A DNA stretch of 64,000 nucleotides from positions 310,001 to 374,000 of the forward strand of contig NZ_VBUT01000007.1 in NCBI RefSeq assembly GCF_005863245.1, given 5' to 3'. The notes under the pieces are model-generated. The model ran no database searches. It saw only the letters and a list, made by a program, of their open reading frames with translations, and was not told the DNA's origin. Both the position numbers and the translations under genes were made by a program. This DNA comes from Nocardia cyriacigeorgica (lineage in GTDB: Bacteria; Actinomycetota; Actinomycetes; Mycobacteriales; Mycobacteriaceae). Of this stretch, positions 42,809 through 52,624 are shown in pieces. The first letter of the stretch is position 1. Each line of letters starts with the position of its first letter.

Positions 42809-43765
42809 CTACCCGACGAGCGCGAGCTCAGCAGTCGCGAACCTGCGCGCGCCGCCCGCCCGCCTGATCAACCGGCCGACGGCTTCGGCGACCTCGCCCG
42901 GCTGTTCCAGGATCACCGAGTGCCCGGCGCCGTCGATCGTCACGAAATCCGCGTAATCGATCGCGGCAACCATGGCGACCGAATGCGACGGCGGGGTCAT
43001 CAGGTCGGCGGAGCCGCACAGGATCATCGTGGGGATCTTGGACAGTGCAGGCAGCACGTCGGTGCGGTCGTAGCTCATGAAGGAGCTCAGGAAGCTCGCC
43101 ATCGTGACGATCGGCGTCTCGTTGTGCATCGCGTAGGCCAGGGCCAGCACACGGGCGCTGACCTTGCGGTTGCCGAACTCGGCGATGCGGATCACGGGCG
43201 CGAAAACCTTGCAGGCCACCCGCTTGGCCCGCTGCATCAGGCGCGGTGCGCGGCGGACGGCGGCTTGGAAAGCGGCGATGATCGGGTGGCGGAGCAGCCG
43301 GCCGAAGCCCGCGTCGGCGAGCCCGCTGGCGGCGGTCGCGATGAGGCCGACGCCGACGATGCGGGTGCCGATCTCATGCGGGTTCTGGCCGACATAGGTC
43401 AGCACCGTCATGCCGCCCATCGAGTGGCCCACCAGCACGACCGGCCCGCTGGGCGCAACCGCGTCGAGCACCGAACGCAGGTCGTGGCCGAGCTGTTCGA
43501 GGTTGTAGGTGCGGCTCGAGGCGGCCGCCGAGTCGCCGTGCCCGCGATGGTCGTAGCAGACGACCCGAGCCTCGGGGTTGTCCCGCAGCAGAGCATCGCG
43601 AACATCGGTCCACGACTCGGTCCGCAGGCAATGCCCGTGCACGAGGACGACGGTCAGCTCCGCATCCCGGCGCCCGTACTCGCGCACAGCCAGCGCGACG
43701 CCATCATCGGTCGAAACAACGGCACGACGTTCTACCGAGCGGGCAAACATGCTGGTGATCGACAT
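42809..43765 (-). CDS. Alpha/beta hydrolase
   Basis: A 318-aa soluble hydrolase. The oxyanion segment is VVLVHGHCLRTESW, the nucleophile is in GHSMGGMTV, the acid is in CGSADLMTPP, and the His is in IDGAGHSVILEQPGEV. The YDHRGHGDS block is also typical. Such enzymes act on esters or similar bonds and the substrate cannot be predicted. The nearest neighbours are not clearly linked in function. Confidence 0.85.
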   Translation of the reverse strand: MSITSMFARSVERRAVVSTDDGVALAVREYGRRDAELTVVLVHGHCLRTESWTDVRDALLRDNPEARVVCYDHRGHGDSAAASSRTYNLEQLGHDLRSVLDAVAPSGPVVLVGHSMGGMTVLTYVGQNPHEIGTRIVGVGLIATAASGLADAGFGRLLRHPIIAAFQAAVRRAPRLMQRAKRVACKVFAPVIRIAEFGNRKVSARVLALAYAMHNETPIVTMASFLSSFMSYDRTDVLPALSKIPTMILCGSADLMTPPSHSVAMVAAIDYADFVTIDGAGHSVILEQPGEVAEAVGRLIRRAGGARRFATAELALVG

Positions 43766-43898
43766 CGGAGCCTCCGGTTCACGTGCGGTGACGTGATCTA
43801 CTCTGCGCCGATCCGGCCGCCGTTTTCAGAGCCCCGAGTGCTTGGTCCGCTCCCCCGAGGGTGCGCAGAACCCCACCAAGGTGGGTAACCCCCCGTAC

Positions 43899-44282
43899 TC
43901 ACCACAGATGCAGATGACTCCGCACGTCGTCGTACCCGTCGATTGCCCGAGCGTCGACGTCAGTCGGATCGGCCTCGGCACGAGCCGCCAGCGACTTCAC
44001 CAGCGCGAAGGCATCATCGCCGAGACGCCCGCATCGCCGCGCGATATGCCCCAGGCACAGCCCCGCCAGTCCGAGCAGCGGACTACCAGACACCGCCCGC
44101 GTCCCGACCTGCACGCACCAATACTCGACGAACTCCCTGTCATCGTCGTTCAATGCGCTCCCGACCAGAACGTCCGCGGCCTCCCCCTCGCTCGTGCGGT
44201 CACGCAACGCACGCTCCAACGTCTCGACGACGACCTCATGGGGCAGTGCGGGCGGGTTCTCGAACGTCCGGTGGGTGTGCAC
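43899..44282 (-). CDS. Small alpha-helical protein of unknown function
   Basis: A 127-aa acidic protein with GTG start at 44282 (HTHRTFENPPALPHEVV). It is predicted helical with a GLCLGHIARRCGRLGDDAF segment that recalls the repeat-like immunity proteins of contact-dependent toxin systems. No toxin gene lies beside it. The gap between the hydrolase and YchF genes is otherwise short. Function unknown. Confidence 0.55.
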   Translation of the reverse strand: MHTHRTFENPPALPHEVVVETLERALRDRTSEGEAADVLVGSALNDDDREFVEYWCVQVGTRAVSGSPLLGLAGLCLGHIARRCGRLGDDAFALVKSLAARAEADPTDVDARAIDGYDDVRSHLHLW

Positions 44283-44335
44283 TGTGGGAGATTACTGGCG
44301 CAGCGGGGCCACAACCAGGCCTTTTCGTCGGCCGG

Positions 44336-45415
<1,080 letters not shown>

Positions 45416-45453
45416 GGATAGGAGAGTCTACGCGGGTCTCACCCTCCGACCGC

Positions 45454-46377
45454 TCAGGGGATCAGCACGACCTTGCCGAGGTTGGCGCGCTTCTCGATGA
45501 CGGTGTGCGCGGCGGCCGCGTCTTCCAACGCGAACTCCGCGTGCACCGCCGGACGCAGCAGCCCGGACGCGAAGTACTGCCACAGCTCCTGCCGCCAGTG
45601 CTCGTAGACGTCGGGCTGCTCGCGCGCGATGCGGGCGATCTGGAAACCGGTCACCGATTTGGCGCCGGAAAGCAGGTCGAAGGCTTCCAGGGTGCCGCCG
45701 CCGGAGCTGTAGGCGACCAGGCGTCCACCGGTGCGCACCGCGGCGAGGGCGGGTGCGAGCAGCTCACCGCCGACGGCGTCGAGGGCGTAATCGACGGGCG
45801 CGCCCCATGAAGAGTCTTCGTAGGCGGCGACCTCGTCGGCACCGAGCTCGCGCACGAAATCGGCCTTGGCGGGATCGGAGACCGCGCCGACGACCCGCGC
45901 CGCACCCCGGATCCGGGCCAGCTGCACCGCCAGATGCCCGACACCGGACGCGGCGGCGGTGACCAGCGCCGATTCACCCTCGGCGGGGTTCGCCGCACCG
46001 AGCGCACCCAGCGCTACCAGGCCGCTGCGCACCAGCGCCACCGCGTCGACCGCCGACGCACCGTCCGGGATCGGCGAGGCCATCGCCACCGACAGCAGCG
46101 CGTAGTCGGCGTACCCGTGCCCGAAGACGAGGCCGGTCACCCGGTAGCCGGGCGCGTAATTGTCCACTCCTTCGCCGACGGCGACCACTTCACCGGCGAT
46201 CTCGCCGCCCAGCGGAATCGGCTCACGCTGCTCGCGCACCTTCCGCACCACCGGCAACGTCACCCCGACGGCTTCGACGCGGACGAGCAGCTCGCCCGGA
46301 CCGGGCGTCGGCACATCGACCGAGACGATCTCGAGCACCTCGGGACCCCCGCTGTGCTGGTATTGCACCCGCCGCAT
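45454..46377 (-). CDS. NADPH:quinone oxidoreductase-like MDR protein
   Basis: A 307-aa member of the medium-chain dehydrogenase family, quinone-oxidoreductase branch. The N-terminal GroES-like part includes SGGPEVLEIVSVDVPTPGPGELLVRVEAVGV, the nucleotide motif is AAASGVGHLAVQLARIRG, and the C-terminus ends in KVVLIP. No structural zinc cysteines are seen, as in this branch. The start is ATG 46377, one codon inside a GTG. It is divergent from the AraC-type gene, which may regulate it. Confidence 0.88.
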   Translation of the reverse strand: MRRVQYQHSGGPEVLEIVSVDVPTPGPGELLVRVEAVGVTLPVVRKVREQREPIPLGGEIAGEVVAVGEGVDNYAPGYRVTGLVFGHGYADYALLSVAMASPIPDGASAVDAVALVRSGLVALGALGAANPAEGESALVTAAASGVGHLAVQLARIRGAARVVGAVSDPAKADFVRELGADEVAAYEDSSWGAPVDYALDAVGGELLAPALAAVRTGGRLVAYSSGGGTLEAFDLLSGAKSVTGFQIARIAREQPDVYEHWRQELWQYFASGLLRPAVHAEFALEDAAAAHTVIEKRANLGKVVLIP

Positions 46378-46560
46378 CACACCTCCAGGCTTGGTTCAGG
46401 AGCGGTAACGGTAACCACATTTCGGCGCTACCTCACAGGTCCAACTACCCCCGAGTGCGCCATCTCACGCCAGATGCGCGCTGGTAGAGAGGCACGTCAC
46501 GCGCCCGTCGGCGTGTCCGGAAGCCTTGCGCGGCGTGTCGGGCGGCGTAGCGTCGATGCC

Positions 46561-47403
46561 ATGGCTCCGATCTCGGAGGTGGTGATGGCGCGGCCGGCGC
46601 CGGGGCTGGCGGCGTTCATCGACCGCTATGTCGGCTACCGGATGACGGGGTATCCGCCCGGCCTGCATCGGGGACTGCCGTCGCGGCATATGACGTTCAT
46701 CGTGGCGATCGGGCCGACCATCGACGTCGTCACGCAGACCGATGCGAAGCAGGCGCCCGCCGACTACCGCTGTGTGCTGAGCGGGTTGCAGCCGGGGCCG
46801 GCGGCGATCGCGCACAACGGGACTCAGGAAGGTGTGGCGATCGAGCTGACGCCGCTGGGCAGCCGGGTGCTGTTCGGTATGCCGGCGGGCGAACTGTGGA
46901 ACATCTCGGTGGAGTTGTCGGATGTGACGGGACCGGTGGCTCAGCAGCTGGCCGAGGAACTGCATCTGCACGCGCAGTGGCCGCGCCGGTTCGAGGCCTG
47001 CGATCGGGTGCTCACGAAGCTCGCCCACCCGGATCGGGTGGTGGCGCCGGAGTTGAGCTGGGCGTGGCGGGCGGTGGTCGGCTCCGGCGGGACCGTGCCG
47101 GTGGGGCCGCTGGCCGAGCGGATCGGGTGGAGCAGACAGCATCTGACGCGACGGTTCGGGGCCGAGTTCGGACTGAGCCCGAAGCTGGCCGCGCGCATCG
47201 CCCGTTGCGATCGGGCCAAGGCGATGCTGGCGCGCACGCCGTCGTTCATCAGCATTGCTCAGATCGCGGCGACCTGCGGATATTACGATCAGGCGCATCT
47301 GAATCGGGATTTCGCGGAGCTGGCCGGATGCAGTCCGACGACCTGGCTGGCCGAGGAGATTCCATCTGTCCAAGACCCGGAGGAGCCCGGCGGACGAGGC
47401 TGA
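46561..47403 (+). CDS. AraC-family transcriptional regulator
   Basis: A 280-aa protein. The N-terminal 140 residues look like the DUF6597 sensor domain (RPAPGLAAFIDRYVGYRM, then RGLPSRHMTFIVAIG). The last 100 contain two HTH motifs, with VGPLAERIGWSRQHLTRRFGAEFG and SIAQIAATCGYYDQAHLNRDF. ATG 46561 gives a normal N-terminus; the much longer frame lies over the divergent oxidoreductase. The next gene (VOC) follows after 4 bp and is probably in the same operon. Confidence 0.88.
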   Translation: MAPISEVVMARPAPGLAAFIDRYVGYRMTGYPPGLHRGLPSRHMTFIVAIGPTIDVVTQTDAKQAPADYRCVLSGLQPGPAAIAHNGTQEGVAIELTPLGSRVLFGMPAGELWNISVELSDVTGPVAQQLAEELHLHAQWPRRFEACDRVLTKLAHPDRVVAPELSWAWRAVVGSGGTVPVGPLAERIGWSRQHLTRRFGAEFGLSPKLAARIARCDRAKAMLARTPSFISIAQIAATCGYYDQAHLNRDFAELAGCSPTTWLAEEIPSVQDPEEPGGRG

Positions 47404-47407
47404 AAAC

Positions 47408-47818
47408 ATGACTACACCAACCTCGACCACCACCCATGTCTGGCCCTGCCTGGCCTTCCGCGACGCCCGCGCGATGGCGAAGTTCCTCACCGACGCCTTC
47501 GGTTTCGAACTGACGGCGCTGTATGCCCGCGAGGACGATCCCTCGGTCGTCGAGCACGCCGAAATGCGCTGGCCCGCCGGCGGCGGCATCATGTTCGGCT
47601 CCACCGGCCGCGACGACAGCGAGTTCGGGCAGCGGCCCGCGGGCGCGGCCTCGCTGTATCTGGTGTGCGACGACCCGGACGCGCTCTACGACCGCGCCCA
47701 GAAGGCGGGCGCGCGCGTTGTGCGTGAAATGCGCGACGAAGACTACGGTTCGCGCGGTTTCAGCGCCGCCGACCCGGAGGGCAACCTCTGGAGTTTCGGC
47801 ACCTACGCAGGCGAATGA
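47408..47818 (+). CDS. VOC/glyoxalase-superfamily protein
   Basis: A 136-aa betaalpha-betabetabeta protein of the vicinal oxygen chelate fold: WPCLAFRDARAMAKFLTDAFGFEL, the GGIMFG strand, LVCDDPDALYDRAQKAGARV and SAADPEGNLWSFGTY at the end. Such proteins bind metal-dependent or drug ligands (glyoxalase, dioxygenase or bleomycin-resistance-like). The specific role is unknown. It lies 4 bp after the AraC-type regulator gene and is followed by a terminator. Confidence 0.85.
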   Translation: MTTPTSTTTHVWPCLAFRDARAMAKFLTDAFGFELTALYAREDDPSVVEHAEMRWPAGGGIMFGSTGRDDSEFGQRPAGAASLYLVCDDPDALYDRAQKAGARVVREMRDEDYGSRGFSAADPEGNLWSFGTYAGE

Positions 47819-47825
47819 TCCTGAT

Positions 47826-47853
47826 GCGACCCGCCGCCGTGCGGGTCGCTTTC
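47826..47853 (+). terminator. Intrinsic terminator after the VOC gene
   Basis: A 9-bp perfect stem, GCGACCCGC and GCGGGTCGC, with a 6-nt loop, followed by TTTC; 7 bp after the stop codon. Confidence 0.85.
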
Positions 47854-47890
47854 TATTCCCGGTGTGCGAGTTCCCACACCCGTCCGGATT

Positions 47891-47910
47891 AAGTGGACCA
47901 CAGTCCGCTT
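47891..47910. promoter_or_regulatory. Likely operator upstream of the nitroreductase gene
   Basis: AAGTGGAC CACA GTCCGCTT is an inverted repeat with 8-bp arms and one mismatch, 78 bp upstream of the nitroreductase start. Its shape resembles TetR- or HxlR-type operators found before oxidoreductase genes. The matching regulator is not in this window. Confidence 0.5.
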
Positions 47911-47988
47911 GTTTGGTTAACCTCGGTCATCGAAGCGAGCGATCCTTTCCGCTTCCGCAAGGATCTTTTCGAACGCACAGGAGACTCG

Positions 47989-48600
47989 ATGACCACCACC
48001 CAGCCGACCGACCTGCTCGAGCTCGACGCCGCCGCCCAGGACCTGCTGTTCCGCGAGGCGCGCACCGCCAACACCTTCACCGACGAGCCGGTCGCCGACG
48101 AACAGATCCAGGCCATCTACGACCTGATCAAGTGGGGTCCCACCTCGATGAACCAGCAGCCGCTGCGCGCGGTGGTGCTGCGCTCGCCCGAGGCGCGCGC
48201 ACGGCTGGTCCAGCACATGGCCGACGGCAACAAGGACAAGACCACCAAGGCCCCGCTGACCGTGGTGCTGTTCGCCGACAACAACTTCCACGAACACCTG
48301 CCGACGCTGTTCCCGCACATGGAAGGCGCCAAGGACTACTACGCCGACGACGCCCACCGCGAGCACTCGGCCAAACTCAACGCCGCCTTGCAGATCGCCT
48401 ACTTCATCGTCGGCGTCCGCGCCGCCGGTCTGGCCGCCGGCCCGATGAACGGCTTCGACCACGCCGCGGTGGAGAAGGAGTTCTTCCCCGAGGGCGGCCA
48501 CCACGCCCTGGTAGCCATCAACATCGGCAAGCCCGGCCCCGACGCCTGGTTCCCCCGCAGCCCCCGCCTCGAAGCGAAAGACGTAATCACCACCCTCTGA
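47989..48600 (+). CDS. Nitroreductase-family protein (malonic semialdehyde reductase RutE-like)
   Basis: A 203-aa FMN-dependent oxidoreductase. The RutE/HadB-type block WGPTSMNQQPLRAVVL and the C-terminal NIGKPGPDAWFPRSPRL match the family. RutE reduces malonic semialdehyde in pyrimidine breakdown, but no other rut gene is nearby, so another substrate is possible. ATG 47989 has CAGGAGA upstream. The longer frame from 47893 runs over the operator and is rejected. Confidence 0.88.
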   Translation: MTTTQPTDLLELDAAAQDLLFREARTANTFTDEPVADEQIQAIYDLIKWGPTSMNQQPLRAVVLRSPEARARLVQHMADGNKDKTTKAPLTVVLFADNNFHEHLPTLFPHMEGAKDYYADDAHREHSAKLNAALQIAYFIVGVRAAGLAAGPMNGFDHAAVEKEFFPEGGHHALVAINIGKPGPDAWFPRSPRLEAKDVITTL

Positions 48601-48614
48601 TCCGATGGGCGAGC

Positions 48615-48680
48615 TTCGCATAGGTTGTGGCGTTTTTCGGGGCTTGCAACCTATGCGAAGTGCTCGGAATCTGTGCGAAA
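48615..48680. repeat. Dispersed 65-bp intergenic repeat, copy 2
   Basis: This copy contains a perfect 13-bp inverted repeat, TTCGCATAGGTTG and CAACCTATGCGAA, with a 19-nt spacer, followed by a CTGTGCGAAA motif. It aligns without gaps to 32256-32320. Like copy 1, it lies between convergent genes, 14 bp after the nitroreductase stop and 11 bp before the permease stop. Confidence 0.85.
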
Positions 48681-48691
48681 GTCGAGGTCGA

Positions 48692-49708
48692 TCAACGGCC
48701 GCCGAGACCGGAGAGGGCGATTCCTCGGATGAAGGCTCGCTGGGCTACGGCGTACAGGAGCAGCAAGGGCAGCAGGATCAGCATCGATGTGGCCATGAGG
48801 ATGGGCCACTGGGTGTGGTACTGCCCTTGCAGACGCACCAGACCCAGTGTGGCGGTGGCGATCTCGTCGCGCTGAATCATCACCAGCGGCCAGAGGAAAT
48901 CGTTCCAGACGGTGATCCAGGTCAGTACCGCGAGCACCATGAGCGCGGGCCTGACCTGGGGCAGCAGGACGCGCCAGTAGACCTGCCAGGTGGTGCAGCC
49001 GTCGAGGATGGCGGCTTCTTCGAGTTCGACGGGCAGCGTCAGGAAGAACTGCCGCATCAGATAGGTGCCGAAGGCGCTGCCGAAGACACCGGGCACGATC
49101 ATCGCCCACGGGGTGTCCACCCAGCCGAAGGCGCGCATGAGCAGGAACTGCGGGATCAGCGTGACGGTGAGCGGCACCATCAAGGTCGCCAGGTAGGCGA
49201 GGAACAGGACCTCGCGGCCGCGAAAGGGCAAGCGCGCGAACGCATATCCGGCCAGTGAGCAGAAGAAGACCTGCCCGGCCGTCACGCAGGCGGCGTAGAC
49301 GGTGGTGTTGAGCAGCATCCGGCCGAGTGGAAGCAGATCGAACACTTCGGTGTAGTTCGACCACTGCGGATGAGCCGGTATCGGCGCCGGATCGGTTACC
49401 GCGCCCTCGCTCTTCAGCGACCCCGACAACGCCCACAGGATCGGCGTCAGCGCAGCCCACGCGACGACCACGAGCGCCGCGTACACCCCGGCCCCCGACA
49501 CCACCCTGCGCACAATGGCACGGTCGACCCGCACCCCACCGCGATCGCGCCGAGACCGCACACCGTCGACCTCGCCCTCGGAACCCACCGCAGCCTCAAC
49601 CCGCACAGCCGTGCCTCCCGCGTTCCCGCGGCCCACGTCCTCACCTCTCACGCCGCGACCTGCCCGCATCTCTGCCTCCGATACCTCGCCCGCCTCCCCG
49701 CAGGCCAC
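48692..49708 (-). CDS. Sugar ABC transporter permease (UgpE/MalG type)
   Basis: A permease with six membrane helices after a hydrophilic Arg/Gly-rich N-terminus that may be longer than real. The EAA loop is EEAAILDGCTTWQVYWRVLLPQVRP. It forms half of a CUT1 carbohydrate pore with the next gene. The start is ambiguous: ATG 49708, ATG 49669, or GTGs closer to the first helix. A 175-bp gap without homology lies between it and the upstream permease stop. Confidence 0.85.
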   Translation of the reverse strand: MACGEAGEVSEAEMRAGRGVRGEDVGRGNAGGTAVRVEAAVGSEGEVDGVRSRRDRGGVRVDRAIVRRVVSGAGVYAALVVVAWAALTPILWALSGSLKSEGAVTDPAPIPAHPQWSNYTEVFDLLPLGRMLLNTTVYAACVTAGQVFFCSLAGYAFARLPFRGREVLFLAYLATLMVPLTVTLIPQFLLMRAFGWVDTPWAMIVPGVFGSAFGTYLMRQFFLTLPVELEEAAILDGCTTWQVYWRVLLPQVRPALMVLAVLTWITVWNDFLWPLVMIQRDEIATATLGLVRLQGQYHTQWPILMATSMLILLPLLLLYAVAQRAFIRGIALSGLGGR

Positions 49709-49883
49709 GCCCCGTCCGCCCGTGTCGCGCCCGCCCAGCTCCCGCCCCGTGCCGTCACCTCCCCGCCGCCCACGTCCGCGCCCTGTGAATTCGAGCGCGG
49801 CATAACCTCTCGTGGCGTCGCCGGCGATGACACTCGGACTCGCGGCGCCTGCCGCATCCGATCGCCCGGCCGTGAGTCCGCGC

Positions 49884-51110
49884 TCACCCCTGCGCCTCCC
49901 CGCGTCGCGAGTACCTGAGTTGCAGCACCGTCAGCACGAACAGCCCCGCGAACATCACCCACGCCAGCGCCGACGCGTATCCCACTTCGTAGAACGCGAA
50001 AGCGTGCTGGAACAGCATGATTCCGAGCAGGTAGGTGCCGGTCTCCGGGCCACCGTTACCGCCGGTCAGGGCGTAGGCCTGGTCGAAGGCCTGGACCGAG
50101 TTGATGATCGTGATGACGAAGACGAACGACAGCGGCCCGCGGATCAGCGGGATCGTGATCGACCAGAACCGACGTACCGCACCGGCCCCGTCGATGCGCG
50201 CGGCCTCGTACAGTTGTTCCGGCACTCCTTGCATCGCGGCCAGCAGGATGACGGTGGCGAACGGCACGCTCTTCCACACCGTGACGACGCTCAGCGACAC
50301 CAGCGCCAGATCGGGGTCGATCAACCACGGCACCGGCTCGATACCGAACCAGCCGAGCAGCAGGTTGAGCAGGCCATCGTCGGTGGTGAAGATGAACCGC
50401 CACACCACGGCCATCGCCACCGTCGAGGCGACCAGCGGCAGGAACGCGGCGGTGCGGAAGAACCCGATGCCGGCCGTCGTGCGATTCAGCAGCGCGGCGA
50501 CGACCAGCCCGATCGCGACCGTCGGCAGCAGAGTCAGCAGGGTAAGAACCACCGTATTGCGCACGGCGATCAGGAACAGTGGATCCGCCGTGAACAGCCT
50601 CCGGTAGTTCGAAACCCCGACGAACTTTGGCGCACTGAACAAATCCCACGAGAAGAAACTCACATAGAGCGACACGACGAGCGGCCCGACCAAGAACACA
50701 CCGACGCCCGCCACATTCGCCGCGACGAACCACCGCCCCGCCCGAGCGCGCCGCCGCACCAGCTGCCCGGCGGCGCGATGCCCGTTCCGCTCGCCGCGAC
50801 GACGGAACAGCCAAGGCCGCGCATCCTTCAGCCCGCCGAGGACACGCGGGCGCTGTCGCGGCCCGGAAGCCTCCGTGCCGCCCGGGTCACCCGCCCGCGC
50901 CCGCCGCCCCACCCGTCGACCGGCAGCGTGCTGTCCGTTCCGCCCGCCACGACGGAACAGCCAAGGCTGCGCATCCTTCGGCCCGCCGAGCACGCGTGGG
51001 CGCTGTCGCGGCCCGGAAACCTCCGTGCCGCTCGCCCGCGCTTCGGCGCGCCGAACCTGCGGTGATCGCGGCTGCCGCCGGCGACCACCCGCACCGCCGC
51101 TCCCCGTCAC
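49884..51110 (-). CDS. Sugar ABC transporter permease (UgpA/MalF type) with duplicated N-terminal extension
   Basis: A 408-aa permease. The first 125 or so residues are unusual: a 50-residue Arg/Gly-rich segment is tandemly repeated. The units open GTEVSGPRQRPRVLGG and GTEASGPRQRPRVLGG, and each contains KDA(Q/R)PWLFRR. Six membrane helices follow, with the EAA loop EQLYEAARIDGAGAVRRFWSITIPLI. GTG 51110 overlaps the stop of the binding-protein gene (GTGA). The extension would lie in the cytoplasm. Confidence 0.85.
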   Translation of the reverse strand: MTGSGGAGGRRRQPRSPQVRRAEARASGTEVSGPRQRPRVLGGPKDAQPWLFRRGGRNGQHAAGRRVGRRARAGDPGGTEASGPRQRPRVLGGLKDARPWLFRRRGERNGHRAAGQLVRRRARAGRWFVAANVAGVGVFLVGPLVVSLYVSFFSWDLFSAPKFVGVSNYRRLFTADPLFLIAVRNTVVLTLLTLLPTVAIGLVVAALLNRTTAGIGFFRTAAFLPLVASTVAMAVVWRFIFTTDDGLLNLLLGWFGIEPVPWLIDPDLALVSLSVVTVWKSVPFATVILLAAMQGVPEQLYEAARIDGAGAVRRFWSITIPLIRGPLSFVFVITIINSVQAFDQAYALTGGNGGPETGTYLLGIMLFQHAFAFYEVGYASALAWVMFAGLFVLTVLQLRYSRRGEAQG

Positions 51111-52468
51111 CGCGTGTCCTTCAGCAGCGCATCCACGGTCCGGGTGAGGTCCGGATGCAGCGAGGCCGCCGGTGCGGCACCACGCAGGACCCGGTTGGCT
51201 CCGCGTTCGAGCAGAGCCTGGACCTTGCCCCATGCGGGCGTCACCGGCAGCGCCCGGGAGTGCCGCGGGCCGCCGGTGAGCACATCCAGGTTGGTGACGT
51301 CGCGGTGGGCGGCGGCAAAGGCATCCGACCCGAGCACCGATTTCAATACCGGAACGAACAGCCCGGATTCGGCGATGATCGCCTGACCCACCGGACCCGT
51401 CGCGAATTTGACGAATTCCCAAGCTTGTTCGATGCGCGGGCTGTTGGCCGCGATCGCCAGCCCGGTGCAGCCCACATCCGTGATCGCGCCCGGTCCGCCA
51501 TGCGGCCCCACCGGCAATACGGTCAGGTCGATATCGAGATCGTCGTGCCCGGCGAATTCCGAATACAGCCAATGCCCGCCGAGCACCATGCCCGCCCGCC
51601 CGCGCCGGAACAGATCGGGCGCCGAGACCGATTGCTGGTCGGCCACGCGTGGGGCCACCTTGTGCCGCACCGCGAGATCGGCATAGAACTGGAAGCCCTC
51701 GGCGAAGCGCGGATCACCGAGGTTGGTGCGCATCGGCGCGACCGACGGTGTGAACCAGTCGACGCCGTTGTTCATCCCGAAGCACGCCGCCGAGAAGTAC
51801 GGCACCCACGCGTCGGCGAAACCCCAGCGCCCCTTGCCTTTCCGTGACGTCACAGCCGTGGCCGCGTCGAGGAACTCCTCGAAACTCCAGGCCTCGTCCC
51901 AGTTCCTCGGCGCTCGAACCCCGGCCTCGGCGAACAGTTCCCGGTTGTAATAGAGGAACACCCCCGACCACTGCTCGGGCAGCGCGTACTGGCCGCCGCC
52001 GTAGCGGAAGGTGTCGTACAGCGCGGGAAAACTGTCGCGCCGCAAGGCATCCGCGTACCCAGGGTCGCGGTCGAGCAGGGTGTTCAGGTCGAGCAGTACC
52101 CCGCGCTCGGCCAGCCCGGCATACAGCAACTCCCAGGCCATCATGATGTCGGGGCATTTGCCGCCCGCGCAGTAGGTGAGCATCTGCTGGAGCGCGTCGG
52201 GCCCGGAGACCACCGTGCGGATGCGGATCTCGGGGTGCCGCTTGCCGAACTCGTCGATGATCCGCCGCCGCACCCGCGCCTCCTCCGGGCGGGCGCCGAA
52301 GAAGAAGGTCAGCGCGTCGTCGTCGGCGCCGCATCCACCGGCCAGCAACGGGGCGGCCAGCGCGGAGCCGAGCAGCGTACGCCGCCGCACGGGGGTGCTC
52401 GACAGGGCGGATTCCAGCTCCGGCCTCCTCAGGGCGGATGTGGAGCAGATCGGGCCGCATGGCAGCAT
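51107..52468 (-). CDS. Sugar-binding lipoprotein (extracellular solute-binding family 1)
   Basis: A 453-aa lipoprotein. The n-region has RRR followed by a hydrophobic core and the lipobox LAGGC, which could be a twin-arginine lipoprotein signal. The mature fold shows GGHWLYSEFAGHDDLDIDL and WEFVKFATGPVGQ, typical of CUT1 binding proteins. The first gene of a binding protein-permease-permease operon. No ATPase gene follows; a shared MsiK-type ATPase encoded elsewhere would be needed. ATG 52468 is the best start. Confidence 0.88.
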   Translation of the reverse strand: MLPCGPICSTSALRRPELESALSSTPVRRRTLLGSALAAPLLAGGCGADDDALTFFFGARPEEARVRRRIIDEFGKRHPEIRIRTVVSGPDALQQMLTYCAGGKCPDIMMAWELLYAGLAERGVLLDLNTLLDRDPGYADALRRDSFPALYDTFRYGGGQYALPEQWSGVFLYYNRELFAEAGVRAPRNWDEAWSFEEFLDAATAVTSRKGKGRWGFADAWVPYFSAACFGMNNGVDWFTPSVAPMRTNLGDPRFAEGFQFYADLAVRHKVAPRVADQQSVSAPDLFRRGRAGMVLGGHWLYSEFAGHDDLDIDLTVLPVGPHGGPGAITDVGCTGLAIAANSPRIEQAWEFVKFATGPVGQAIIAESGLFVPVLKSVLGSDAFAAAHRDVTNLDVLTGGPRHSRALPVTPAWGKVQALLERGANRVLRGAAPAASLHPDLTRTVDALLKDTR

Positions 52469-52624
52469 ACTGGCGGCAACTGAAGAGGGTGACCGCCGAC
52501 ACACGACAACGATCCGATCGACCACGATCACGACGCGACCGAACCGCCGCGCCGGGCCATTCCGATCGGCTACCTTGACACGTGTTTCAGCATCATCCTG
52601 CGCGTTTCACAGGAGAGTAGGCAG

